64,000 nucleotides of DNA from Halarchaeum grantii (lineage in GTDB: Archaea > Halobacteriota > Halobacteria > Halobacteriales > Halobacteriaceae): assembly GCF_014647455.2 (NCBI RefSeq), contig NZ_BMPF01000002.1, positions 496,001 to 560,000 of the forward strand. The letters are read 5' to 3'. Of the stretch, positions 40,211 to 50,177 are shown one piece after another. Numbering within the stretch: position 1 is the stretch's first letter; each line of letters opens with the position of its first letter. Made by a program: the position numbers and the translations under genes. Below the pieces are notes generated by a model, which worked only from the letters and a program-made list of their open reading frames with translations, searched no databases and was not told where the DNA came from.

Positions 40211-43200
40211 TCAGAGGTCGACGTACGGGATCGTCGCTTTCTCCGTGGCCGTGTAGGCGAGCGCGTCGGCGTTCGTCACGCCGTCCGGCGTCACGAGGTC
40301 CACGACGTTCGGCGCGTTCGCGTTCTCCGCGCCGCCGATACTGTAGGGGCCGTTCGACGCCGACACCTGTCGGATGCGCCCCGGCTGACTGCCGGCCTGC
40401 GGACAGAGGAGCGCGGCGAGGCGCTTCCCGTCGAGCGACCCGCCGAGGGCGTACTTGGGGACGTCGACGAGAACGGCGTCGATGGCGCTGTAGGCGGTGA
40501 CGGAGACGTCCGTGGTGAGCGTCGCGCCGTCGGCGTCCTCGACGACGGGTGCGACCCAGCCCTCGGCGACGACGCGCCGCTGGTAGGGCGCTTCGAACGT
40601 CGCGTTCACGCCCGTCCGGGCGTCGGTGGTGCCGCCGGTAGCGTCGGGGTCGCTGACGTAGAACTGGAAGGTCTGGAGGCTGAAGCCGCGTCCGCCCCAC
40701 GGGTTCGTGAGGTCGCCGCCGAGTGTCGTGAGGAACTGGTAGCTGTCGGCGGTCTCGTAGACGGCGACGGAGTCGACGTCGAAGGCGCCGTCGCCGAACG
40801 CGCCCGCCGTGGGGTAGGTGTAGTCGCCGGGGCCGTGGTCGTCGCCTGCGGGGTCGTCGAACTCGGCGACGAGGTCACCGACGTCGAGGTAGGCGACGGT
40901 TCGCTGGGCGACGGTGGTGCCGGCGTCGGTGACGGCACCGCCGGTCGCGGCGACGACGGTGATGGCGGATTCGCCGGCGGCGACGCGGACGTCGACGCTG
41001 AACGACCCGTCGGAGACGTCGGCGGTGACCGTCTCGACGGGCGTCTGCACGACGACTTCGGCGCCCTCGGTGGTGCCGGAGACGGTGACGTCGCGAGAGC
41101 CGACGGCCTTCGGCGGGAACTCGACGTCGAGTGCGGGGCCCTCGGGGGTCTCGCCCTCGGTGTAGCGCGCGGCGACCGAGGCGGGGCGCTCGACGGGTTC
41201 GCCGGCGTTGATGGAGTGCGCGAGGCGGACGAACTGCGCCATGCTCCACGAGAGCGGGGTGGCCGAGCCGGTGCCCTCGCCGAACGTCCAGCCGTACGCG
41301 GTGGGTTCCTCGCGGTCCCAGACCTGCTCGGGAAGCATCCGCCCCGTGTTCGCGAATCCAGCCATCGTCCGGAGGAGTGCCTCGGGGTCCTCGTTGCCGG
41401 CGAGCAGTTCGTACTCGGCGCGCTCGCCGGTGAATATCGGCCAGAGCCGCCCTTTCCCGGCGTTGTCGAGGCTCCACGGCGCGCCCGGGGGATAGTTCTC
41501 TCCGGCCTGCTCGCCGTAGCCGTCGCCGTTGTAGCGGTAGAAGGCGGGCCCGTGCGGCGTCTCGACGCGGAGGGTGTCGTCGACGACGGCGACGGAGTTC
41601 TCGACGACGGGGTCGTCGGCGGGCGCGACGCCGAGGCGGACGAGTTCGAGGAAACCCGCGTCGATGACGTCGCGTTCGTCGAGGGTCGGCCCGCCGTTCG
41701 CGAGGGCGCGCGCCGCGCCGTCGTCCGGGTCGTCGTCGTCGGTGACGCGGACGTAGTAGGGCGTCTCCGTGTGGCGCTCGGTTCCCTCCTCGGTCGCCAT
41801 CCACTCGGCGGTGTTCGCGCGCCAGTGATCGGCGAGCGCGAGGTAGACGAGCGCGTCACCGCGTTCGCCCTCGCCGTCGGCGAGGTGAGCGGCGGCGACG
41901 AGGCCCGCGATTTCGGCGGCGACCGTGGACGGCGAGAGACCGCCTTCCTCCTCCCAGCGCTCCTGCCCGGTGACGGGGCCGTTCGCCGCGAGGTAGTCGG
42001 CGGTCGCCTTCACGTCCGCGTAGTCGAAGGCGACGTCGTCGAAGGTGAGGCCGTAGCGCTCGACGAGTTGGTGGACGAGGAGACCCGGGAGGGCGTGCTC
42101 GTCGAGTTGCTCGCCGCCCCAGCGCGTCCGGCCGTCGATGAAGGTGTTCTGCGGGACGAAGCCGTCGTCCTGCTGTTGGTACTCGTAGACGTACTCTATG
42201 GCGGCCGTCGCGGCCTCGACGTCGCCCATCGCCTCGAACGCCGTCGCGGACTGGTAGAGGTCGCGCGCCCAGACGAAGTTGTAGCCGTAGTCGCTGGGCC
42301 CGTTCGCCCGGACCTCGCCACCCCACGGCACGCAGAGTGCGGCGAGACCGGCGCCGGGGAACTGCTTCGACTCGGCGGCCTTCAGCGTCATCGCGGCGAA
42401 GTGGTACTGGGGTTCGAGGACGTCGTCGCCGGCGACGGCATCGGGCGTGTCGATGCCGCGAAGCCACTCACGCCACGAGTTCCGGTAGTGCGCGCGCGTC
42501 GCCGCGAAGTCGCGCTTCAGACCGCGTCGGGCCTCCGCGAGCGCGCGCTCCTCCTCGGCATTCGCGGCGAAGCCGAGCGCGACGGTGTCATCAAGGCGCG
42601 CGACGCCGCTCCCGAGGCGGCCGACGAGGACGGCGTTCCCCTCGGCGTTCGCGTGGCGGGCGTCGGGCGCGCCGTCGGCGAGGAGCGGGCGGACCGCGTC
42701 GCCGCCGACGACATCGACGCTCCCCCAGTCGAAGCCGCGGCGCGACGCGAGGGCCGCCGCGACGTGGTAGGGGTCACCGTTCTCGTCCAGTACGACGGCC
42801 GAGTCGTCGTACGCTCCGGTCGCGCTCGCCGTGAGCGCGTACGACTCGTGGCCGGTCGTCTCGTTGCCGTGGCCCTCCGCCTTCCCGCGCGCCGTCGAGC
42901 GCGTGTGGACGCTCGCGGCGTCGCCCATCCCGGACTCGGAGAGCGCGAGGTCGCAGAGCGCGTAGACGTCGTACTCGCCGCCCGCGCCGTCGAAGCGGAC
43001 GTCGGCGAGCACGGCGTCGCCATCCGGAGTCGCGGCGTACTCGACGGCGAGCTCCCACCCGCGTTCGGGGTCGCGCGCCGTCTGCTCGAAGAGGAGGGCG
43101 TCGTCAGCGGACGGTTCGACCGACCGCTCCACGGGGTCGTCGTCGGTCCGGTCGACCTCGTGAGTGCGCGCGGCGTAGGACTCGTCGGGGGCGGCGACAA

Positions 43201-43480
43201 CGAAGTCGAGCGTTCGGACGCTCGGGAAGTCGACGCGCGGGAAGCGCACCTGCGCGAGTGCGCCCTCAGTGAGCGTGTACCAGACGCGCGAGCGCGTTTC
43301 GGCGCCGTGGTCGGGGACGGTCCCGACGCCGTACTGTTCGCCGGTCGTCCAGTAGGCGTCCGCGCCGCCCGTGGGGACGGGGCGCTCGGCGGCACCGACG
43401 CCGGTCCCGAGCGCGGCGGCGGCCGCCCCCGCACCGACCGTCTTCAGCCAGCTCCGTCGTGACAGGTCGCTGTCTCGCAT
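40211..43480 (-). CDS. Tat-exported GH15 glucan alpha-glucosidase/glucodextranase-like enzyme
   Basis: A 1089-residue secreted protein. The Tat signal is SRRSWLKTVGAGAAAAALG. A beta-rich N-terminal domain is followed by an (alpha/alpha)6 GH15 catalytic domain with YGYNFVWARDLYQSATAFEAMG and GFVPQNTFIDGRTRWGGEQLDEHALPGLL; candidate acid/base Glu residues lie in WGGEQLDE and PEQVWDREEPTAYGWTFGEG. Then come a glucodextranase-B-like beta domain (VTVSGTTEGAEVVVQTPVE) and a C-terminal Glucodextran_C/DOMON-like domain (LVAEFDDPAGDDHGPGDYTYP). It should cut starch-like alpha-glucans outside the cell. The DOMON-type C-terminus suggests attachment to glycan or the S-layer. Confidence 0.92.
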   Translation of the reverse strand: MRDSDLSRRSWLKTVGAGAAAAALGTGVGAAERPVPTGGADAYWTTGEQYGVGTVPDHGAETRSRVWYTLTEGALAQVRFPRVDFPSVRTLDFVVAAPDESYAARTHEVDRTDDDPVERSVEPSADDALLFEQTARDPERGWELAVEYAATPDGDAVLADVRFDGAGGEYDVYALCDLALSESGMGDAASVHTRSTARGKAEGHGNETTGHESYALTASATGAYDDSAVVLDENGDPYHVAAALASRRGFDWGSVDVVGGDAVRPLLADGAPDARHANAEGNAVLVGRLGSGVARLDDTVALGFAANAEEERALAEARRGLKRDFAATRAHYRNSWREWLRGIDTPDAVAGDDVLEPQYHFAAMTLKAAESKQFPGAGLAALCVPWGGEVRANGPSDYGYNFVWARDLYQSATAFEAMGDVEAATAAIEYVYEYQQQDDGFVPQNTFIDGRTRWGGEQLDEHALPGLLVHQLVERYGLTFDDVAFDYADVKATADYLAANGPVTGQERWEEEGGLSPSTVAAEIAGLVAAAHLADGEGERGDALVYLALADHWRANTAEWMATEEGTERHTETPYYVRVTDDDDPDDGAARALANGGPTLDERDVIDAGFLELVRLGVAPADDPVVENSVAVVDDTLRVETPHGPAFYRYNGDGYGEQAGENYPPGAPWSLDNAGKGRLWPIFTGERAEYELLAGNEDPEALLRTMAGFANTGRMLPEQVWDREEPTAYGWTFGEGTGSATPLSWSMAQFVRLAHSINAGEPVERPASVAARYTEGETPEGPALDVEFPPKAVGSRDVTVSGTTEGAEVVVQTPVETVTADVSDGSFSVDVRVAAGESAITVVAATGGAVTDAGTTVAQRTVAYLDVGDLVAEFDDPAGDDHGPGDYTYPTAGAFGDGAFDVDSVAVYETADSYQFLTTLGGDLTNPWGGRGFSLQTFQFYVSDPDATGGTTDARTGVNATFEAPYQRRVVAEGWVAPVVEDADGATLTTDVSVTAYSAIDAVLVDVPKYALGGSLDGKRLAALLCPQAGSQPGRIRQVSASNGPYSIGGAENANAPNVVDLVTPDGVTNADALAYTATEKATIPYVDL

Positions 43481-43589
43481 CGAACCGAATGAACAACAAT
43501 GATAGTAAAAGATCTTTCGATAAGTGAAGAAACAATACACCCGTCGTATTTCCACAGGGTCGATGTAGCCCCGGCCGAGAGAGAAGACG

Positions 43590-43949
43590 ATGGCACGACC
43601 ACGCGGCACGCTCGCCGGCGGCCTCCTCGTCTCCTTCGTCCTCGCCGCCGCGCTCGGCCTCCCGCCCGGCACGCTCGTCCTCTTCGGACTCGGCACCACC
43701 GTTCTCACCGTCCCCGCCGTCCACCTCCTCCTCGAGGAAGCCCACGACCGCGGCGACGTCCGCCGGCGGTTGCTCGTCGCCCTCGGCGTCGCCGCCCTCA
43801 CCACGTTCGCCCTCGGGCGCCTCGTCGCCGCCGTCCTCACCACGCCCGGCGACCCCGCGCGCCTCCTCCTCCAGTGTCTCGCGCTCCTCTGCGGCCTCGT
43901 CGCCGGCGGCCTCACCGTCGCCGGGGGGTACGACCGCCTCCGAGACTGA
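43590..43949 (+). CDS. small hypothetical membrane protein
   Basis: A 119-residue protein with four hydrophobic helices (GGLLVSFVLAAALGL, LVLFGLGTTVLTVPAVHLLL, LLVALGVAALTTFALGRLVAAVL, LLLQCLALLCGLVAGGLTVAGG) and a short RRR loop. No family is recognised. It is divergent from the GH15 gene, across 109 bases that include the GH15 promoter (TTTTACTATC). Confidence 0.72.
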   Translation: MARPRGTLAGGLLVSFVLAAALGLPPGTLVLFGLGTTVLTVPAVHLLLEEAHDRGDVRRRLLVALGVAALTTFALGRLVAAVLTTPGDPARLLLQCLALLCGLVAGGLTVAGGYDRLRD

Positions 43950-44003
43950 GGCAACCGTCGCGCATCACAGAACCCTTATTCGCGCGGCCGCCCACCCACC
44001 GGT

Positions 44004-44672
44004 ATGCGTATCGCGCTACTCGGCGGCACCGGCGACATCGGCGAAGGCCTCGCGCTCCGCTGGGCCTACGACAGCGACCACGACGTCATCATCGGCTCGC
44101 GCGACCCCGAGAAGGCCCGCGCGAAGGCCGAGGAGTACGAGACCGAACTCGACAGTCGCGGCCTCGAGCGCACCGTCAACGGCTTCGACAACGAGATGGC
44201 GGCCGACCGCGCCGACATCGTCGTCCTCGCCGTCCCCGCCTACCACGTCGGCGACGTCGTCGAGCACATCGCGGACGTCATCGACGAGGACACCGTCCTC
44301 GTCAGCCCCGCCGTCGGCATGAGCCGCGACGACGAGGGCATGCACTACAACCCGCCGGGCGTCGGCAGCGTCACCGCGCTCGTCCAGCAGAAAGCCCCGA
44401 GCGAGGTACCCGTCGTCGGCGCGTTCCACAACCTCGCCGCCGACCGCCTCGCCAACCTCGACGTCGAGTTCGACCTCGACACGCTCGTCGTCGGCGACGA
44501 CGAGGACGCCCGCGAGCTCGTGGTCGGCCTCGCCGACGACATCGAGGGCCTGCGCGCGCTCGAAGCCGGCGGCGTCGCCAACGCCCCCGAAGTCGAGTCC
44601 GTCACGCCCCTCGTCATCAACATCGCGATGAACAACGACGGCATGCACGACGTCGGCGTCCGCTACCTCTAA
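44004..44672 (+). CDS. npdG: NADPH-dependent F420 reductase
   Basis: A 222-residue oxidoreductase that moves hydride between F420H2 and NADP. The nucleotide-binding fingerprint LLGGTGDIGEGLA is at the N-terminus with the NADP-selective IIGSRDPEKA. ALVQQKAPSEVPVVGAFHNLAADRL and TPLVINIAMNN are family features. With cofE and mer in the same window, it belongs to the F420-dependent metabolism of the cell; the genes are 10 kb apart and not one operon. Confidence 0.95.
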   Translation: MRIALLGGTGDIGEGLALRWAYDSDHDVIIGSRDPEKARAKAEEYETELDSRGLERTVNGFDNEMAADRADIVVLAVPAYHVGDVVEHIADVIDEDTVLVSPAVGMSRDDEGMHYNPPGVGSVTALVQQKAPSEVPVVGAFHNLAADRLANLDVEFDLDTLVVGDDEDARELVVGLADDIEGLRALEAGGVANAPEVESVTPLVINIAMNNDGMHDVGVRYL

Positions 44673-44787
44673 GCGAGAGGGGCGGACTCGCGGACGGATA
44701 GTCACGTTCAGCGCGGAGCGCCGTCGCTACGCGGACAGCGTCGAAAGAAACGGGATGGTCGGTGTGGACTCCTACGCCGGCCGTCGC

Positions 44788-45057
44788 TTACGCGCCGGCT
44801 TCCTCGAAGGCGTCCTCGAGTTTGTCGGCCTGCGTGACGCCGACGAAGCGCTCGACGACGCCGTCGTCGTTCTCGACGACGATGGTGGGGATCGACCGCA
44901 CCTGGTACTCGTTGGCGACGTCCTGGTTCTCGTCGACGTCGACCTTCTCGAAGTCGACGCGGTCGCCCCACTCCTCCTCGAGGTCCTCGAGGATGGGGTC
45001 CTGCGTCTTGCACGGGCCACACCAGTCGGCGTAGAAGTCCTTCAGGGTGACAGTCAT
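44788..45057 (-). CDS. trxA: thioredoxin
   Basis: An 89-residue thioredoxin with redox-active C13-G-P-C16 in FYADWCGPCKTQ, the cis-Pro segment VRSIPTIVVEND and an aspartate-rich body. Short at the N-terminus (first beta strand missing) but otherwise complete. It reduces cytoplasmic protein disulfides. It is convergent with npdG and divergent from the Sec61-beta gene. Confidence 0.95.
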   Translation of the reverse strand: MTVTLKDFYADWCGPCKTQDPILEDLEEEWGDRVDFEKVDVDENQDVANEYQVRSIPTIVVENDDGVVERFVGVTQADKLEDAFEEAGA

Positions 45058-45222
45058 CGTTCTACCCCGAACTAGGCCGGGCCACGCCGATAAGGATTAC
45101 TCACCCGGCGAGCGCCGCGCGACGACGCCGTCACCGGGTGTGTCAAGTCGTCTATCGGGTATTCACGGCATGACGACGGTCGAATGCGAGGACTTAGGTG
45201 CGTCCGCGCGCATACGGTGCGT

Positions 45223-45387
45223 ATGAGCAGCGGCCAGAACTCCGGCGGGCTGATGTCGAGTGCCGGACTCGTCCGGTACTTCGAGTCCGAGGGGCGCAAC
45301 GCGATCCGCATCGACCCGAAGGCCATCATGGCGTTCAGCGCGCTCTTCGGCGTCCTCGTCATCCTCCTGAACATCTTCACCGTCTAG
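45223..45387 (+). CDS. secG: preprotein translocase subunit Sec61-beta (SecG)
   Basis: A 54-residue single-helix protein: [26 protein letters not shown] then [27 protein letters not shown]. This is the archaeal Sec61-beta pattern, a tail helix at the side of SecYE. The ATG at 45223 is chosen by family length. It is followed 48 bases later by pdxT on the same strand. Confidence 0.96.
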   Translation: MSSGQNSGGLMSSAGLVRYFESEGRNAIRIDPKAIMAFSALFGVLVILLNIFTV

Positions 45388-45435
45388 ACGACCGACCCGG
45401 GAGCCTTTTTCACGCGCCGCCCCAACGGGGGCAGT

Positions 45436-46035
45436 ATGACACTCGAAGCCGGCGTCGTCGCCGTCCAGGGCGACGTCTCCGAGCACGCCGACGCGATCCG
45501 TCGCGCGGCCGCGAACCACGGCGAGGAGGCCGTCGTCCGCGAGGTCCGCCACTCGGGCGTCGTCCCGGAGTGCGACCTCCTCCTCCTGCCAGGCGGGGAG
45601 TCGACGGCGATCTCGCGGCTCCTCGAGCGCGAGGGTATCGACGAGGAGATCGTCGCGCACGTCGAGGCCGACAAGCCCGTGCTCGCGACCTGCGCGGGCC
45701 TCATCGTCGCCTCGCGGGACGCGCGCGACGAGCGCGTGGAGACGCTCGACCTCGTGGACGCGACCGTCGACCGGAACGCGTTCGGCCGCCAGAAGGACTC
45801 CTTCGAGGCGCCCCTCGACGTCGAGGGCTTGGCGGAGCCGTTCCCCGCGGTGTTCATCCGCGCGCCGCTCATCGCGGCGGTGGGCGACGACGTGGACGTG
45901 CTCGCGACGTGGGAGGAGCGGCCCGTGGCGATCCGGGACGGTCCCGTCGTCGGGACGTCCTTCCACCCCGAACTGACGGCGGACGCCCGCCTCCACGACC
46001 TCGCGTTCTTCGAGAACGCGGAGGCGGTGCTGTGA
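45436..46035 (+). CDS. pdxT: pyridoxal 5'-phosphate synthase glutaminase subunit PdxT
   Basis: A 199-residue class-I glutaminase that supplies ammonia to PdxS in vitamin B6 synthesis. Catalytic Cys86 lies in VLATCAGLIV and the His/Glu pair in GTSFHPELT. The oxyanion LLLPGGESTAI is complete. No pdxS is near; partner in trans. Its TGA overlaps the GTG of the next gene. Confidence 0.96.
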   Translation: MTLEAGVVAVQGDVSEHADAIRRAAANHGEEAVVREVRHSGVVPECDLLLLPGGESTAISRLLEREGIDEEIVAHVEADKPVLATCAGLIVASRDARDERVETLDLVDATVDRNAFGRQKDSFEAPLDVEGLAEPFPAVFIRAPLIAAVGDDVDVLATWEERPVAIRDGPVVGTSFHPELTADARLHDLAFFENAEAVL

Positions 46036-46544
46036 GCGACCGCGACGACGCGGCGGGAGCCGACGGCGCGGACGGCGTGAACGACCGCGGAGCGGACGGC
46101 CTCGCGGCCACCGTCGACGCGGTGAAGGTCGCGGGCACGTCGGACGGCCCGATGCCGGTCGTGCTCGTGGACGTCGGCGAGACGGACGTCCTCCCCATCT
46201 TCATCGCGTTCGAGGAAGCGCTGAGCATCGCGCGCGGCCTCGACGCCGAGGACGTCGGCCGCCCGCTGACGCACGACCTGACGCTTGACGTCGTGGAGGA
46301 GCTCGGCGGCCGCCTCGAGCGCGTCGTCGTCCGCGACGTCGAGGACGGGACGTACTTCGCGGACGTCCACCTGCGGACGCCGCGCGGGACGACGGTCGTG
46401 GACGCGCGCCCGAGCGACGCGCTCGCGCTCGCCGTGCGGACGAACGCCCCCATATCGGTCGCCCCGGCGGTCTTCGAGGCGGGCCGGCGCGCTCGCGGGG
46501 AGTTCGAGGAGTTGCAGGACATCCGGGAGGTGAGCGCGCAGTGA
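46032..46544 (+). CDS. bifunctional nuclease-family protein (BFN/DUF151)
   Basis: A 170-residue protein with GTG start inside the pdxT stop (GTGCTGTGA context). The BFN/DUF151 domain is clear: PVVLVDVGETDVLPIFIAFEEALSIARGL, RPLTHDLTLDVVEELGGRLERVVVRDVEDGTYFADVHL, and ARPSDALALAVRTNAPISV. Members have nuclease activity in plants; activity in archaea is untested. It is overlapped by 4 bases with hisE. Confidence 0.9.
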   Translation: MSDRDDAAGADGADGVNDRGADGLAATVDAVKVAGTSDGPMPVVLVDVGETDVLPIFIAFEEALSIARGLDAEDVGRPLTHDLTLDVVEELGGRLERVVVRDVEDGTYFADVHLRTPRGTTVVDARPSDALALAVRTNAPISVAPAVFEAGRRARGEFEELQDIREVSAQ

Positions 46545-46867
46545 GCGACACCGACGACGCGGGCGGCGCGAGCGACGGTGAGGCAGACCTGCTCGAGGAG
46601 CTCTTCGCGGTCATCGAGGACCGCAAGGAGACCCTCCCCGAGGGCTCCTACACGGCGTCGCTGTTCACGCACGAGAAGGGCGAGAACCGAACCCTGGAGA
46701 AGGTCGGCGAGGAGGCGACCGAGTTCATCCTCGCGGCGAAGGACGACGACGCCGAGGAGATGGCCGAGGAGGGCGCGGACGTCGTCTACCACATGCTCGT
46801 CGCGCTCTCGATGCACGACGTGGACGTCGAGGAACTGCTCGACGTCCTCCGGGAGCGACGCGGGTAA
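46541..46867 (+). CDS. hisE: phosphoribosyl-ATP pyrophosphatase HisE
   Basis: A 108-residue enzyme of histidine biosynthesis (second step, PR-ATP to PR-AMP). The MazG-like helical core SYTASLFTHEKGENRTLEKVGEEATEFILAAKDDDAEEMAEEGADVVYHMLV has the EExxE/ExxD metal residues. The GTG at 46541 overlaps the preceding TGA. The position after pdxT and BFN is metabolic coincidence or coupling through the PRPP/ATP pool. Confidence 0.95.
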   Translation: MSDTDDAGGASDGEADLLEELFAVIEDRKETLPEGSYTASLFTHEKGENRTLEKVGEEATEFILAAKDDDAEEMAEEGADVVYHMLVALSMHDVDVEELLDVLRERRG

Positions 46868-46996
46868 GGCCGGGATACCGCGTGCCGCCCGCGCTCTCGT
46901 CCGGGCGGTTCGCGACGATGCGGGCGGTGTGTGGCTTCGTGACGGCGTGAGCGGTCGATACGTGCCCTTTTACGTCTCGCCGTCGTATCCACGCTC

Positions 46997-47986
46997 ATGA
47001 TTTTCGAGGACCTCCCGACGACGCCCACGTCGGAGGAACTACTCGACAAGGCGTTCTCGCGGGCGGCGCGGGCGGGCCGGGCGAAGTCGGGCGTCGAGGC
47101 CCAGGAGTCGATGCTGCAGACGGCGTCGAACGTACTCTCGGACAACCTGGAGAACGTCGTGACGGCGTGGCCGGACTTCGACGAAGTGGACCCGTTCTAC
47201 CGCGAGCTCGCGGACGCCGTCGTCGGCGTGGACGAGGCGCGCACGCACCTCTCGGAGGTGACGTGGGCGTCGCGGAAGACGAAGTCGCTCGGCCGCGAGT
47301 ACATCGGCCGCCTCCCCCGCGACGACCCCGACCTCGCGCGCAAGCTCCGCAAGCAGGCGTTCGCGCGGATGGGCTCCGTGATGGACGAGGTCGAGGACGA
47401 CCTCCAGTTCCTCAACGAGGCCCGCGACGAGCTGAAGACGTTCCCGGACATCCGACCGGACGAGCCCGCGATCGTCGTCGCCGGCTACCCGAACGTCGGG
47501 AAGTCCTCGTTCGTGAACGACGTGACGAACGCGCGCAACGAGATCGCGCAGTACCCGTTCACGACGAAGGCGGTGCGCGTCGGGCACGTGGAGCGCGACC
47601 ACATCCGCTACCAGCTCGTGGACACGCCGGGTCTGCTCGACCGGCCGGCCGACGAGCGCAACGCCATCGAGGAGCAGGCGGTGTCGGCGCTGACGCACCT
47701 CGCGGACGCGGTCCTGTTCATGGTCGACGCCTCCGCGACCTGCGGCTACCCGCTCGAGGACCAGCTCGCGCTCCGCGAGGACGTCCGCGCGACGTTCGTG
47801 GACACCGACGACGAGTCGGACGAGGACGGCGTCGGCTTCCTCACGGTCTGCAACAAGAGCGACCTCTCGACGGACGTCGAGGCGGACGCCTACATGAGCG
47901 TGGAGACGGGCGAGGGCGTCGAGGACGCCCTCGGCGCGGCCATCGACGCGACGGGCTACGAGCTCGAGTTGCCGACGCGCGACTAG
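46997..47986 (+). CDS. NOG1-like GTP-binding protein (Obg/TRAFAC)
   Basis: A 329-residue GTPase. G1 GYPNVGKSS (163-171), G3 DTPGLLDRP and G4 NKSD are intact after a helical N-terminal NOGCN-type domain with RLPRDDPDLARKLRKQAFARMGSVM. Eukaryotic NOG1 acts in 60S ribosome assembly, and the archaeal protein probably serves large-subunit biogenesis. The stop overlaps the convergent DUF389 gene by CTAG. Confidence 0.93.
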   Translation: MIFEDLPTTPTSEELLDKAFSRAARAGRAKSGVEAQESMLQTASNVLSDNLENVVTAWPDFDEVDPFYRELADAVVGVDEARTHLSEVTWASRKTKSLGREYIGRLPRDDPDLARKLRKQAFARMGSVMDEVEDDLQFLNEARDELKTFPDIRPDEPAIVVAGYPNVGKSSFVNDVTNARNEIAQYPFTTKAVRVGHVERDHIRYQLVDTPGLLDRPADERNAIEEQAVSALTHLADAVLFMVDASATCGYPLEDQLALREDVRATFVDTDDESDEDGVGFLTVCNKSDLSTDVEADAYMSVETGEGVEDALGAAIDATGYELELPTRD

Positions 47987-49281
47987 GCGCTCTGCGTTTC
48001 GACGAACCGTATCTGGACGCCGACGCTCCGCCCGGTCGTCTCGCGTATCCGTTCTTTGAGCGTCTCCGCGAGCGCGGGATAGCTCCCGTCGCCGGGTCTC
48101 CCGACCGTGAGGACGACGCGGTTCGGCGCCGCGAACGGTGACGGCGTGCGCTCGTAGGTGACGGTGAGTTCGACGAGCGAGAGCGCCGCGTACTCCTCGG
48201 AGTCGAAGGTGCCCTGGACGGTGTCGCGGGCGTTCTCCTCGAACTGGCCGTGCTGGTAGGAGGTGTAGGTGACGCCGCCGAGGAAGAGCGAGAGGACGCA
48301 GATCGCGGCGAGGAGGACGCCGATGCGCTTGAGCGTCGCGCTGCGGGCCTCACTGAGGCGGAACCAGCGCTCGGGCCGGTAGCCCTGGTACCAGAGGACG
48401 GCGAGCGCCGCGAGGTTGATGGAGAGGAAGTTCACGAGCACGAGCACCGTCGAGCCGATGACGGTCGTGGGGAGACCCCACGCGAGCCCGATGCCGATGA
48501 CGGCGGTGGGCGGGACGAGCGCGACGGCGATCATGACGCCGACGAGCGCGGAGGAGACGCCGGAGGAGAGGCTGAACGCGCCCGCGACGCCGGCGCCGAG
48601 CGCGACGGCGAGCGAGAGGAAGTCGGGGCTGAGGCGCTCGCGTATCTGGCCGATGGCGAGCAGTTCCTCGGGCGAGAGCGGCGGGACGAGGTGGACGACG
48701 CGCGCGAGATAGGCGAAGCCGGCGGCGGCGGCGACCGCGGTGAGGAAGCCGACGGTCTGGAGTTTGACGCCGCGCAGGAACATCTCGCGGTCGTCGACGA
48801 CGGTGCCGACGCTCGTCGCCATCGCGGGCCCGATGAGCGGCGCGATGACCATCGAGCCGACGACGACGGCGGGCGAGTCGAGCAGGAGGCCGGCGGTGGC
48901 GACGACGGCGGAGACGACGGTCATCACGACGAAGGGGACGAGGCGCGGCGCGAGGTCCTGTGCGGTCGCGATTATCTCCTCGCGGGCGATGCGGTCCTCG
49001 GACTCCTCCTCCTCGTAGCGCTCCTGAAGCTCCTCGAACTTCTTCGAGACGACGGTCTCGGCGTCCACGACGACCGTGTACGCGTTCTGCTCGAGGCCGG
49101 CGTCGCGGAGCGCGCCGAGGACGTCCTCGACGGCCTTCGTGGGGAGCGGGAAGTAGACGACGCCCGTGTAGCCCTGGCTCCCGGTTTCGTCGGTGACGAC
49201 GTAGTCGATGTCGCGCTCCTCGAGCTCGCGGAGGATCGTCTCGCGCTTCCCAGCGGGAATGATGACCTGAACGAGTCGCAC
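47983..49281 (-). CDS. DUF389 membrane protein (TIGR00341)
   Basis: A 432-residue protein. An N-terminal ACT-like cytoplasmic domain of about 100 residues ([20 protein letters not shown]) precedes a membrane domain of six to seven helices with the DUF389 sequence [27 protein letters not shown], and then an extra C-terminal outer domain after [10 protein letters not shown]. The function of this family is unknown; an ACT-sensing transporter is a reasonable guess. Confidence 0.92.
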   Translation of the reverse strand: MRLVQVIIPAGKRETILRELEERDIDYVVTDETGSQGYTGVVYFPLPTKAVEDVLGALRDAGLEQNAYTVVVDAETVVSKKFEELQERYEEEESEDRIAREEIIATAQDLAPRLVPFVVMTVVSAVVATAGLLLDSPAVVVGSMVIAPLIGPAMATSVGTVVDDREMFLRGVKLQTVGFLTAVAAAAGFAYLARVVHLVPPLSPEELLAIGQIRERLSPDFLSLAVALGAGVAGAFSLSSGVSSALVGVMIAVALVPPTAVIGIGLAWGLPTTVIGSTVLVLVNFLSINLAALAVLWYQGYRPERWFRLSEARSATLKRIGVLLAAICVLSLFLGGVTYTSYQHGQFEENARDTVQGTFDSEEYAALSLVELTVTYERTPSPFAAPNRVVLTVGRPGDGSYPALAETLKERIRETTGRSVGVQIRFVETQSA

Positions 49282-49322
49282 TGGTCCGACGTGCGCTCGG
49301 GGCCAGCAAAAGCGTAGGGGGA

Positions 49323-50072
49323 CTAGTTCGCGGTGTAGGTCGCCTGCACGCTCACGGTGACGGAGACGGGGGCGCCGTCGACGGCGGTGCGCGCGCTCCC
49401 GCCCGCGCTGTCGCCGGCGCTCGTGTACGCGACGGGGACGCCGTAGCCACCGCCGACGGACGCGCTCCGAAGGCCGGTAACGGTGAGGTTCTCGGCGGTC
49501 GCGGCGGCGCTCGCCTGCGTGCGGGCGTCGCTCATCGCGGACTCGATGGCCTGCGTGCGGAGGTCGGCGCGGGTCTCCTCGGAGAGCGTGAAGCGCACGC
49601 CGTTCACGCGGTTCGCGCCGCCGGCGACGGCGGCGTCGAGGACGTCACCGGCCCGGTCGGGGTCGTCGACGGTCACCGCGAAGCCGTGGACGGCCTCGTA
49701 GCCCTCGCTGGACGTGGTGCCGTCGGGGGCTCGCGTGGTCCGCTCGGTGACGCGGTAGGTCGTGGTCTCGACGTCGTCGGCCGCGACGCCGGCGTCCGCG
49801 AGGGCGTCGCGGAGCGTGGAGGCGTTCGTGGCGACGGCGGCGCGCGCGGCGTCGGCGGAGTCGGCGGTGGCGACGACGGCGACGGAGACGACGGCGGTGT
49901 CGGGTTCGGCGGACGCGGACCCGGACGCGGAGACGTCGATGGTGGTGGCGTTCTGTGCGTTCTGCGGGGCGGCCGTGGCGGCGGGAGCCCCGGGGTTCGC
50001 GGCGACGACGCCGGCGGTGACGGCGCCGACGGCGACGACGACTGCGACGAGGACGGTCAGGTTGCGACGCAT
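49323..50072 (-). CDS. SIMPL-domain (DUF541) exported protein
   Basis: A 249-residue protein: signal segment [25 protein letters not shown], then the SIMPL core ([91 protein letters not shown]). DUF541 members are periplasmic or cell-surface beta-alpha proteins with unknown roles. The ATG at 50072 is chosen from the signal. It is divergent from engB. Confidence 0.9.
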   Translation of the reverse strand: MRRNLTVLVAVVVAVGAVTAGVVAANPGAPAATAAPQNAQNATTIDVSASGSASAEPDTAVVSVAVVATADSADAARAAVATNASTLRDALADAGVAADDVETTTYRVTERTTRAPDGTTSSEGYEAVHGFAVTVDDPDRAGDVLDAAVAGGANRVNGVRFTLSEETRADLRTQAIESAMSDARTQASAAATAENLTVTGLRSASVGGGYGVPVAYTSAGDSAGGSARTAVDGAPVSVTVSVQATYTAN

Positions 50073-50177
50073 ACGACTCAGTACGCGGCGGGGAACGTCA
50101 ACGTCTCGGAGGGTCAAACGACCGTTTGTCCCCTCGCGCGACGAAAGACACAACCCCGCGCGCCGGCTATCGGTCGT